Source: Solirubrobacteraceae bacterium
GTDB lineage: Bacteria; Actinomycetota; Thermoleophilia; Solirubrobacterales; Solirubrobacteraceae
DNA: 5,861 nucleotides
Assembly (NCBI GenBank): GCA_030149625.1
Contig: JASLHP010000320.1
Coordinates: forward strand, 1-5,861
Direction of reading: 5' to 3'
Below are positions 1-5,450 of this stretch, piece by piece. Below the pieces are notes generated by a model. That model ran no database searches, had not been told where the DNA came from, and saw only the letters and a list, made by a program, of their open reading frames with translations. The stretch's first letter is position 1, and every line of letters starts with the position of its first letter. The translations under genes and the position numbers were made by a program.

Positions 1-1
1 G

Positions 2-289
<288 letters not shown>

Positions 290-331
290 GAACGCGCGGA
301 CCGTGGATCGATCTGCTGGCGGGCGCGCGGT

Positions 332-337
332 CATAAT
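332..337 (+). promoter_or_regulatory. Possible -10 element (CATAAT) before the 347 gene
   Basis: CATAAT differs from the TATAAT consensus at one position and stands out in a GC-rich 57-bp intergenic region. It ends 9 nt before the ATG at 347, so transcription would begin within a few bases of the start codon, giving a leaderless or nearly leaderless mRNA. I see no convincing -35 element and no Shine-Dalgarno sequence (only GAGCGACG before the ATG), which fits leaderless initiation. This is a short motif judged by eye. Confidence 0.35.
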
Positions 338-346
338 CGAGCGACG

Positions 347-625
347 ATGAGCAACTCGAGGGTCCGGCTGCCGCGTGGAGTCCGCGGCGCCTACGAGGTC
401 TACCTCAACGGCGTGCCGCAGCGCCTCGGCGTCGACTACACGGTGCGCGACGGCGCGCTCGTGTTCGAGCGCGAGTTGCGCAAGGACAAGATCAGCGGCT
501 GGCGCTGGCTGCTGGGGGCGTGGGGCGTCGGCACCTACAGGCAGGACGACTCGGTCGACGTCCGCTACGAGGCGGCCGACGGTTCGCCGCGCGTAGCCGA
601 GGGGCTCGAGATCGAGCTCGGGTAG
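347..625 (+). CDS. Conserved-looking small beta-rich protein, function unknown
   Basis: A 92-residue acidic/basic mixed protein with no signal peptide and no membrane segment. Residues about 15-33 (YEVYLNGVPQRLGVDYTV) and 66-75 (DDSVDVRYEA) follow a pattern of strand, 'NG', 'G.DYT', strand, then 'D.V.V.Y'. This pattern recurs in small beta-sandwich or beta-hairpin modules, for example in phage tail and adhesin-type proteins. It is a pattern resemblance only. The centre (KDKISGWRWLLGAWGVGTY, about 46-64) is Trp/Gly-rich. The ATG at 347 is chosen because it begins the longest well-formed frame and lies just downstream of an AT-rich -10-like hexamer. There is no good Shine-Dalgarno sequence. The last 19 codons and stop lie antisense to the end of metF (61-bp tail-to-tail overlap). 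That overlap, together with the window edge, gives no functional clue. I do not recognise the family. Confidence 0.7.
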   Translation: MSNSRVRLPRGVRGAYEVYLNGVPQRLGVDYTVRDGALVFERELRKDKISGWRWLLGAWGVGTYRQDDSVDVRYEAADGSPRVAEGLEIELG

Positions 626-1521
626 ATCCCCTTCTCCCACGGCTCTGCGAGCTTCAGCGCGCTGAGGATCGCGCGCGTGGCGGGCGAGCGGTTGAGCGTG
701 ATGAAGTGGATGCCGGGCACGCCCTCGCGCAGCAGCTCGGCGCACTGCAGCGTGGCGTAGGCGACGCCGAAGTCGAGCACCGCCTCGCGGTCCTCGCCGC
801 GCGCGTGCAGCTCGCGGCGCAGGTCATCGGGAATCGAGGCCCCGCAGAGCTTGGCCATGCGCTCGACCTGCCCGACCTGCGTGATGGGCATCACGCCGGG
901 GACGATCGGCACGTTCACGCCTGCCGCGCGCGCGCGCTCGACGAAGTCGAAGTAGAGCGCGTTGTCGAAGAACAGCTGCGTGATCAGGAACCGCACGCCA
1001 GCGGTCACCTTCTCGGCGAGGTGTTCCAGGTCCTCCTCGGGGCTGACCGCGTGGATGTGCGTCTCGGGGAAACAGGCGCCGCCGATAGCGAACGGGTAGT
1101 CGGCGGCGATCAGTTCGACCAGTTCGCGCGAGTACTCCAGGCCGCCCTCCGTTTTGCGCCACTGCTCCTGCCCTGCCGGCGGGTCGCCGCGCAGCGCAAG
1201 CACGTTGTCGATGCCCGCCGCGCGCATCTCATCGAGCGTCTCGCGCAGCTCGGGGACCGTCGCCCCGACGCAGGTGAAGTGGGCCATCGCCTCGAGGCCG
1301 TGCTCCTCGCGCAGGCTCTTGACGATCTCGATCGTCTTGCCGCCCGTGGAGCCGCCCGCGCCGTAGGTCACGGACACGAACGAGGGGTCGAGCTTGCGCA
1401 GCTCGACGAGTGCGTCGTTCAGGTTCTGCTCTCCCGCCGGCGTCTTGGGAGGGAAGAACTCAAACGAGAACGCCGGTCGGGTGGACCGGTCTCGATCTTC
1501 GAGGATCTGGTCGATGCGCAT
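565..1521 (-). CDS. metF: 5,10-methylenetetrahydrofolate reductase
   Basis: Cytosolic FAD-dependent TIM-barrel enzyme that reduces 5,10-methylene-THF to 5-methyl-THF, the methyl donor for methionine synthase. The 318-residue product shows the family landmarks in order: SFEFFPPK (residues 19-26, Glu21 matching catalytic Glu28 of E. coli MetF), SVTYGAGGST (50-59), NVLALRGDPP (106-115, Asp113 matching E. coli Asp120 near the flavin), GGACFPETH (147-155), FLITQLFFD (178-186, Gln182 being the folate-contacting Gln), VPGVMPI (207-213) and GIHFITLNRS (270-279). E. coli MetF is 296 residues. The extra length is mainly a Ser/Pro-rich tail after PWEKG (about residue 298) that reads antisense through the neighbouring gene. 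The ATG at 1521 is 7 nt after the stop of the upstream MBL gene. GAGG abuts the ATG, too close to act as a normal ribosome binding site, so translational coupling or leaderless initiation is likely. Confidence 0.96.
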   Translation of the reverse strand: MRIDQILEDRDRSTRPAFSFEFFPPKTPAGEQNLNDALVELRKLDPSFVSVTYGAGGSTGGKTIEIVKSLREEHGLEAMAHFTCVGATVPELRETLDEMRAAGIDNVLALRGDPPAGQEQWRKTEGGLEYSRELVELIAADYPFAIGGACFPETHIHAVSPEEDLEHLAEKVTAGVRFLITQLFFDNALYFDFVERARAAGVNVPIVPGVMPITQVGQVERMAKLCGASIPDDLRRELHARGEDREAVLDFGVAYATLQCAELLREGVPGIHFITLNRSPATRAILSALKLAEPWEKGIYPSSISSPSATRGEPSAAS

Positions 1522-1527
1522 CCTCAG

Positions 1528-1533
1528 ATTATG
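1528..1533 (-). promoter_or_regulatory. Possible internal -10 element (CATAAT) for metF
   Basis: On the minus strand CATAAT lies 6 nt upstream of the metF ATG and overlaps the TAA stop codon of the MBL gene. A start site about 7 nt downstream would fall on the A of the ATG, so metF could have its own leaderless transcript besides co-transcription with the MBL gene. The same hexamer occurs 9 nt before the gene at 347. No -35 element is evident. The overlap with a stop codon could make the AT-richness coincidental. Confidence 0.3.
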
Positions 1534-2539
1534 CAGTCCAGCGCTCGGGTTCCCCCGCCGCGGACGACGCGCCGGTGACGCGACGTGCCTGGCCGAGCGC
1601 CTCGAGATGCGTCAGGTAGCAGAGGATCTTCGACAGCAGCCAGTGCGCGTTCTGGCGCGAGAGCGAGTCGCCGTATACGTGGGGGACGACCTCGAAGACC
1701 GTCAGCTCGTGCCCGTCGAGCGCCGCGCGCACGCGCGTCAGGCGTTCCTGCACGAGCGCGCGATTGCCCTGAATGTGGGCGTGAACGTCGGCGAACGTGC
1801 GCCCGTGCCCCGGCAGGCAAAGGCGCGCGCCGAGACGCTCGACGACGTCCAGCGAGCCCAGGAATTCGCCGACGGGATCGGGCGAATAGCCGTAGTCGAA
1901 GTACAGCGAGATGCGCCCGAGCAGATGATCGCCGGAGATCAAGAGGCGGCGCTCGGGCTGGAACAGGCACACGTGCGACGGCGCGTGCCCCGGCGTCTCG
2001 TACACGACCCACTCACCGAGGTCGGTGCCGATCCCGATTCCGGCGACGAGGTCGCGGTCGGGCTCGATCGCGCCGGCGATCCCGCTCCCGCGCCCGCTGC
2101 GCTCGGCGGCGTAGCGGCGCAGCGGCTCCTCCGGGACGCCGCTCTGGCGTGCGATCTCCACGCGCCGTGCGGTCACCGCCTCGGGGTCTTCGATCATGCG
2201 ATTCAAGTGCTCGTGGTTGGGGTGCATCCACACCGCGCAGCCGGCGCGCTCCACGATCGTGGCCACCTGGCCGCAGTGGTCGGTGTGCGCGTGCGTGCAC
2301 ACGACCAGCCGCGCCTGCTCCAAGCGCAGGTTGCACATGCCGAGCGCACGCTCCAGGTGCGCGAGCGAGTCCTCGTCGTGCATGCCGGTGTCGAACAGCA
2401 CGAAGCCGTCGCCCGAGGCGATCGCCCAAGCGTTGCAGTGGGGAACGCCCGGCCATGGCAGCGGCAGCCGCAGACGGTAGAGACCGGGAAGCACGCGCTC
2501 GCCGCGACCAAGCTCTCGCCTGCTCGGCACATCGGACAC
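1529..2539 (-). CDS. MBL-fold metallo-hydrolase (glyoxalase II / LACTB2-like type)
   Basis: A 336-residue soluble hydrolase of the metallo-beta-lactamase superfamily, with all dinuclear metal ligands visible: THAHTDH (His83, His85, Asp87, His88), TPGHAPSH (His185), SGDH (Asp204) and LPGHG (His245). Earlier strands (FVLFDTG, residues 46-52) carry the usual Asp before motif 1. After the MBL domain, residues about 255-325 are helical and basic, and end in WLLSKILCYLTHLEALGQA. This resembles the winged-helix-like C-terminal extension of LACTB2-type members, where it can contribute to substrate binding. That domain call is inference. The substrate cannot be deduced; thioesters, lactones or nucleic acids are all possible in this superfamily. 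The start is the GTG at 2539. It lacks a Shine-Dalgarno sequence but has TAGTCT 7 nt upstream, consistent with leaderless translation; GTG at codon 4 (2530) is an alternative. It is probably co-transcribed with metF, 7 bp downstream. Confidence 0.93.
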   Translation of the reverse strand: MSDVPSRRELGRGERVLPGLYRLRLPLPWPGVPHCNAWAIASGDGFVLFDTGMHDEDSLAHLERALGMCNLRLEQARLVVCTHAHTDHCGQVATIVERAGCAVWMHPNHEHLNRMIEDPEAVTARRVEIARQSGVPEEPLRRYAAERSGRGSGIAGAIEPDRDLVAGIGIGTDLGEWVVYETPGHAPSHVCLFQPERRLLISGDHLLGRISLYFDYGYSPDPVGEFLGSLDVVERLGARLCLPGHGRTFADVHAHIQGNRALVQERLTRVRAALDGHELTVFEVVPHVYGDSLSRQNAHWLLSKILCYLTHLEALGQARRVTGASSAAGEPERWTA

Positions 2540-2586
2540 CAGGCGAAGACTAGACTACGGTCGTTCAGCGGCGTAAAGGAGGCGGC
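2540..2586. promoter_or_regulatory. 47-bp divergent promoter region between two MBL genes
   Basis: The gap between the divergent starts contains a tandem AGACT AGACT (2547-2556). On the minus strand this gives TAGTCT at 2552-2547 (TAnnnT type), ending 7 nt before the GTG at 2539 and suiting a leaderless start. A second copy lies 5 bp further upstream (2557-2552). On the plus strand TAGACT (2551-2556) could serve as the -10 for the gene at 2587, leaving a leader of roughly 25 nt that includes its ribosome binding site. The opposing -10 elements would overlap, so the two transcripts would compete for polymerase. No clear -35 hexamers are seen, and no recognisable operator beyond the short tandem repeat. 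Confidence 0.45.
2575..2582 (+). promoter_or_regulatory. Strong Shine-Dalgarno (AAAGGAGG) fixing the 2587 start
   Basis: AAAGGAGG is a near-perfect anti-16S complement, 4 nt before the ATG at 2587. It decides this start over the internal ATG at codon 21. It is the only textbook ribosome binding site among the central genes, in contrast with its divergent neighbour, which has none. Confidence 0.85.
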
Positions 2587-3870
2587 ATGGCCGATCGGGA
2601 GACTGCCAGCGAGGCGAGCACCAGGGTGCAGGAGGTCGCCGCGACCATGCAGCAGGCGGCCGCGTCGCGCAAGCGCATCTCGGGAAACAAGGCCGAGGTC
2701 GTCGCCCGACGCTATTTCGCCGCGATCGACGCGCGCGACCTGGAGCTCGCGGTGTCGCTGTGGGCGGACGGCGGGCGCGAGAACGTGCGCGGCCAGGCGG
2801 ACGTGCTCGCACCGGAGGGCGTACGCGAGTTCATCGGCAATCTGATCGCCGCGCTGCCGGACCTGAGCATACGGGTCGTCTCGACGACCAGCGAGGGCGA
2901 CCGCTGCGGCGTGCAGTGGCACATGACGGGCACGTTCGCCGGATCGAGCGGCTTCGACGGCATCGCCCCGACGGGCTCTCAGGTGACGCTCGAGGGCTTC
3001 GACCTGCTGACGGTGCGCGACGGGCTGATCCACAGCAACGACGCGTTCAGCGACTCGATGACGTTCGCGCGCCAGATCGGGATGTTGCCTGCGCGAGGCT
3101 CGGGCGCCGAGGCGCGGATGATGCAGGCATTCAACGCCAAGACACGACTGAGCTCACGCCTCGGTGCGGGCGCGGCCGAGCTTGTCGCGGAGGGCGTGTG
3201 GGTCGTCCAGGGTCAGCCCGCCCGCTGCAACGTGTACCTGCTCGAGGACGATGGCGGCGTGACGCTGTTCGACGCCGGCGCGCGCACGATGACGCGCGCG
3301 GTCGCGAGCGCCGGCGCCAAGCTCGGCGGCATCCGCCGCGTGGTGCTCGGTCATGGGCACACCGACCACCGTGGCGTGGCACCCGCGCTGGGCGTCCCCG
3401 TGCTGTGCCACTCCGACGAGCTGCAGGACGCCGAAGGCAGCGGCGGCTTTCGCTACTGGCCACACGGGCTCGCGGGCCTGCCCGCGGGGATGCGCCAGCT
3501 GCATCTGCTGCTGCACCGCTTCGCCTGGGACGGCGGGCCGGTGAAGATCTCCGAAACGCTAGACGAGGGCGACGAGGTCGCGGGCTTCGAGGTCGTGCAC
3601 CTGCCAGGGCACGCACCGGGGTTGATCGCGCTGTGGCGCGAGTCCGATCGCCTCGCCCTCAGCACCGACTGCTTCTACACGCTGGACCGCTGGGGCCGCG
3701 ACTGCGCGCCGGCGGTGCCGATGACGATCTACAACTTCGACACCGAGCAGGCGCGCGCGAGCATCCGCAAGCTCGCGGCGATGGAGCCCGCGGCGGCGTG
3801 GCCAGGCCACGCCAAGCCGGTCACGGGCGACGTGCGGGGCCAGCTCGAACGAGCCGCCGACGCAGGCTGA
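2587..3870 (+). CDS. SnoaL/NTF2-like domain fused to an MBL-fold hydrolase
   Basis: One continuous 427-residue frame with two domains. Residues about 36-165 form a SnoaL/NTF2-like cone: the first helix is AEVVARRYFAAIDARDLE, followed by EGVREFIGNLIAALPDLSI, VQWHMTGTF, and GLIHSNDAFSDSMTFARQIG at the end. Such domains are small-molecule pockets found in polyketide cyclases, epoxide hydrolases and many proteins of unknown role. Residues about 190-427 form an MBL domain with complete ligands: GHGHTDHRG (His256, His258, Asp260, His261), LPGHAPG (His342), STDCF (Asp361) and PGHAKP (His408). The spacing resembles glyoxalase II-like hydrolases. The first 35 residues are Ala/Gln-rich and probably helical. 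No signal peptide is seen. The start is set by AAAGGAGG. A plausible reading is that the NTF2-like pocket binds or isomerises a substrate that the MBL domain hydrolyses, but no substrate is indicated. A protein of unknown function follows after 2 bp. Confidence 0.92.
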   Translation: MADRETASEASTRVQEVAATMQQAAASRKRISGNKAEVVARRYFAAIDARDLELAVSLWADGGRENVRGQADVLAPEGVREFIGNLIAALPDLSIRVVSTTSEGDRCGVQWHMTGTFAGSSGFDGIAPTGSQVTLEGFDLLTVRDGLIHSNDAFSDSMTFARQIGMLPARGSGAEARMMQAFNAKTRLSSRLGAGAAELVAEGVWVVQGQPARCNVYLLEDDGGVTLFDAGARTMTRAVASAGAKLGGIRRVVLGHGHTDHRGVAPALGVPVLCHSDELQDAEGSGGFRYWPHGLAGLPAGMRQLHLLLHRFAWDGGPVKISETLDEGDEVAGFEVVHLPGHAPGLIALWRESDRLALSTDCFYTLDRWGRDCAPAVPMTIYNFDTEQARASIRKLAAMEPAAAWPGHAKPVTGDVRGQLERAADAG

Positions 3871-3872
3871 GC

Positions 3873-4244
3873 GTGGGCAAGCGCGGGCGCCGATCGCAGC
3901 GCACCGAGAAACTCTCCGCGCCGGACAGCGACTACGCCGACGCGGACGGCAACGTGCTGACGCTGCGCGGCTCGCTCACAGCGGGGGCGCGTCGCGAGTA
4001 CGCGCAGGCGCTCGCGGGATCGCCGGCGCGCGCCGCGGACACGCGGGAGGACGCTTGGCAGCGCGCGGCGGAGCTGCTGTTCGAGCGGCTCGCTGTGCGC
4101 TGGGTGATCGCCGGCGCGCCGCTCGAGCGCCAGCGCGAGCTGCTCGCGCGATTCCGCTTGGCCTCGCCGCAGGAGCGCGCGTGGGTTCGCGGGGCGCTGC
4201 GCGCGCACTGCGCGGAGTGGTTCCCCGACGTCCGAGCACCGTGA
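3873..4244 (+). CDS. Small helical protein of unknown function
   Basis: A 123-residue protein starting at the GTG 2 nt after the TGA of the SnoaL-MBL gene, with a weak GCAGG upstream, so translation is probably coupled. The frame is also open far upstream inside the previous gene, but that part is an out-of-frame shadow; the boundary is placed at the first start codon after the upstream stop. The N-terminus is basic (GKRGRRSQR). Residues about 25-36 (DADGNVLTLRGS) form a short strand-turn. The rest is predicted helical and rich in Arg, Ala and Glu, including RREYAQALAG, DAWQRAAELLFERLAVRWVI and LERQRELLARFRLAS, ending HCAEWFPDVRAP. There is no membrane segment or export signal. Its position suggests a partner or accessory to the SnoaL-MBL protein. 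I do not recognise the family. GC content and codon use match the upstream genes. Confidence 0.72.
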   Translation: MGKRGRRSQRTEKLSAPDSDYADADGNVLTLRGSLTAGARREYAQALAGSPARAADTREDAWQRAAELLFERLAVRWVIAGAPLERQRELLARFRLASPQERAWVRGALRAHCAEWFPDVRAP

Positions 4245-4297
4245 GCGGGCCGCAGCTCCGTCGGCACCCTCGCTCACGAGCCACTCACCGGCATCAG

Positions 4298-4346
4298 CAG
4301 GTGTGCGGGGCCAAGCGTCGGCCTCGCACACCTGTCGCTATTTCCT
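4298..4346 (+). terminator. Strong hairpin terminator between convergent genes
   Basis: The arms 4298-4312 (CAGGTGTGCGGGGCC) and 4320-4334 (GGCCTCGCACACCTG) pair over 15 bp with one G-T wobble, around a 7-nt loop. On the plus strand the hairpin is followed by TCGCTATTTCCTT, a weak T-rich tract that fits termination of the 2587-4244 unit. On the minus strand the hairpin begins 11 nt after the TAA of the exported-protein gene but has no T-tract beyond it, so use in that direction is less certain. A second, looser inverted repeat lies just upstream (GTGAGCG 4241-4247 with CGCTCAC 4271-4277), and its left arm includes the TGA stop. Confidence 0.8.
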
Positions 4347-5290
4347 TATGCCTTGACTTCCCATTCGATGTTGGCCGAGCCGGTGAAGCTGGCCCCGAAG
4401 CCCATTAGCTCTGCGGTTTCTTCGCCCCAGATCAGCTGGCCCGCCAGTTCTCCGGCGAGCTGTTTTGCTTCATTCACTTCGTATTTCACGCCGATCGCGG
4501 CGAGGCGCGCGATTTTCGTATTGACCGGCAGCACTAGCCGCCCGGCCAACTTGCCGGTGATCGACCTGATCCCCAGACCGTCACAGTTGACTTTTTTCGC
4601 CCAGACTTTCGAGCTTTTTCCTTCGAGCACAAGGCCGACTTCTTTTTTTGCTCGGTTCGTGTAGCCCAGTGAGCCTTTCAGCGTTTCCGATTCGACGACT
4701 TCGTGCCCGTTGGTGCATTCGGGCGTTGGCGACTGTTTGCACCTATTCCACTTCATGTGACCTTCGACTTCTTTCGAGTTCAAGAACACGAGGCCGAACG
4801 TCGCGCTTTCGCATGAAATCGATTTGCGGCCTTCCCATTCGATGAACGGTGTTTTGCTTTCGCCCTGCAATTCGAGTTCCGTAATTTTTCTTCCGCCCAC
4901 GACGACGACTTCCGGCGCCGTCAGCGTGGTGAACTGTTCGTCGCTTCCATAGGCGGTGCCGTAGCTGTTCGTAGCTACGAGCCGGAAGTGGTAGGTCGTG
5001 CCGGGGGTGAGACCTTTGGCGGTTCCGGCCGCTGCGCCTTTGGTGAGGATCGTGTGTTCTATCGTTTTCGATCCATACGAGGTCGTCGGCCCGTATTCGA
5101 AGTAGTATTTTGTTTCCGCTTCATTGGGGTTCACGGTGCCAGCGAGCGCCGCGGTCGTTTCGGTGATGCCACCTGCCGGCTTGGTTTCTGCTGTCGGTGC
5201 GCCGGCCGCGAGCGCGGAGGCTGCCGTGAGCCCGCTGAGCGCGAGCGTCACCGTGAGCACGCCGAGCATGCCCTTGAACAAGGATTTCAT
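4346..5290 (-). CDS. Exported protein: Ig/FN3-like repeat plus four-Cys beta domain
   Basis: A 314-residue protein with a clear Sec signal peptide: MKSLFK, a hydrophobic stretch (about 8-24), then ASALAA, with cleavage near residues 28-29. Residues about 31-123 form one Ig/FN3-like repeat (KPAGGITETTAALAGTVNPN, KYYFEYGPTTSYG, GLTPGTTYHFRLVATNSYG, FTTL), a module common in exported proteins of Solirubrobacterales. Residues about 125-314 are a second beta-rich region with four cysteines (160, 184, 192, 236), suggesting two disulfides outside the cell. The segment KGSLGYTNRAKKEVG is reminiscent of a large paralogous family in these bacteria. The frame is open 32 codons further upstream, but the ATG at 5290 is chosen for the signal peptide directly after it and GAAAGG 9 nt upstream. 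No sortase motif or transmembrane anchor is visible. Base composition is far less GC-rich than the genes to the left. The role is unknown; cell-surface or secreted is inferred. Confidence 0.9.
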   Translation of the reverse strand: MKSLFKGMLGVLTVTLALSGLTAASALAAGAPTAETKPAGGITETTAALAGTVNPNEAETKYYFEYGPTTSYGSKTIEHTILTKGAAAGTAKGLTPGTTYHFRLVATNSYGTAYGSDEQFTTLTAPEVVVVGGRKITELELQGESKTPFIEWEGRKSISCESATFGLVFLNSKEVEGHMKWNRCKQSPTPECTNGHEVVESETLKGSLGYTNRAKKEVGLVLEGKSSKVWAKKVNCDGLGIRSITGKLAGRLVLPVNTKIARLAAIGVKYEVNEAKQLAGELAGQLIWGEETAELMGFGASFTGSANIEWEVKA

Positions 5291-5299
5291 CCTGAGCTG

Positions 5300-5305
5300 C
5301 CTTTC
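5300..5305 (-). promoter_or_regulatory. Shine-Dalgarno (GAAAGG) for the exported-protein gene
   Basis: GAAAGG on the minus strand lies 9 nt upstream of the ATG at 5290 and supports that start over the upstream in-frame start at 5386, which would bury the signal peptide behind 32 charged residues. Confidence 0.6.
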
Positions 5306-5393
5306 GTGTGTTGTCTCATTGAGCGCCCCACGAACCAGCCACCGGACGCGGCCGGTCGATGGATGCGCCGGTCTTGCTGCCAGCACGCTTTCA

Positions 5394-5413
5394 CGAGAAC
5401 AGCGTCGTTCTCG
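5394..5413. repeat. Short hairpin CGAGAAC/GTTCTCG
   Basis: A perfect 7-bp inverted repeat with a 6-nt loop (AGCGTC), 18 bp from the palindrome at 5432-5450 and about 104 bp upstream of the exported-protein start. It may be an operator or part of the 5' leader. There is no further evidence for either role. Confidence 0.4.
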
Positions 5414-5431
5414 CGCAAACGCACACCTGGG

Positions 5432-5450
5432 CGCCCACTAGTAGTGGGCG
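5432..5450. repeat. Palindromic hairpin CGCCCACTA-G-TAGTGGGCG
   Basis: Nine paired bases on each side of a single central base. Folded as RNA, about 7 bp with a 5-nt loop would form. It lies 76 bp past the stop of the upstream exported-protein gene and 141 bp before the start of the downstream one. It could be a terminator stem, an mRNA-end stabiliser or an operator. The sequence does not decide between these. Confidence 0.6.

Noticed and set aside
520..1578. Long plus-strand open frame antisense to metF
   Set aside because: The real gene on the other strand has clear MetF motifs. The antisense translation is Arg/Ala/Leu-rich without any recognisable motif, as expected for a shadow frame at high GC.
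1394..2845. A 483-codon plus-strand open frame spanning the MBL gene and the divergent gap
   Set aside because: It crosses the promoter region and the start of the SnoaL-MBL gene in another frame, has no motif, and both overlapped genes carry complete catalytic signatures.
2760..3872. Upstream extension of the frame that ends at 4244, which would make a 494-residue protein
   Set aside because: The extension is Arg-rich shadow sequence inside the SnoaL-MBL gene. The first start after that gene's stop gives a sensible 123-residue protein.
4643..4649. A7 run in the mRNA as a programmed -1 frameshift site (A-AAA-AAA)
   Set aside because: The -1 frame reaches a TGA after about 20 codons without a plausible domain, no stimulatory structure is evident, and the zero frame stays intact to the end of the domain.
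5291..5386. Alternative start at 5386 for the exported protein
   Set aside because: It would add 32 charged residues before a well-formed signal peptide and would skip the GAAAGG ribosome binding site.
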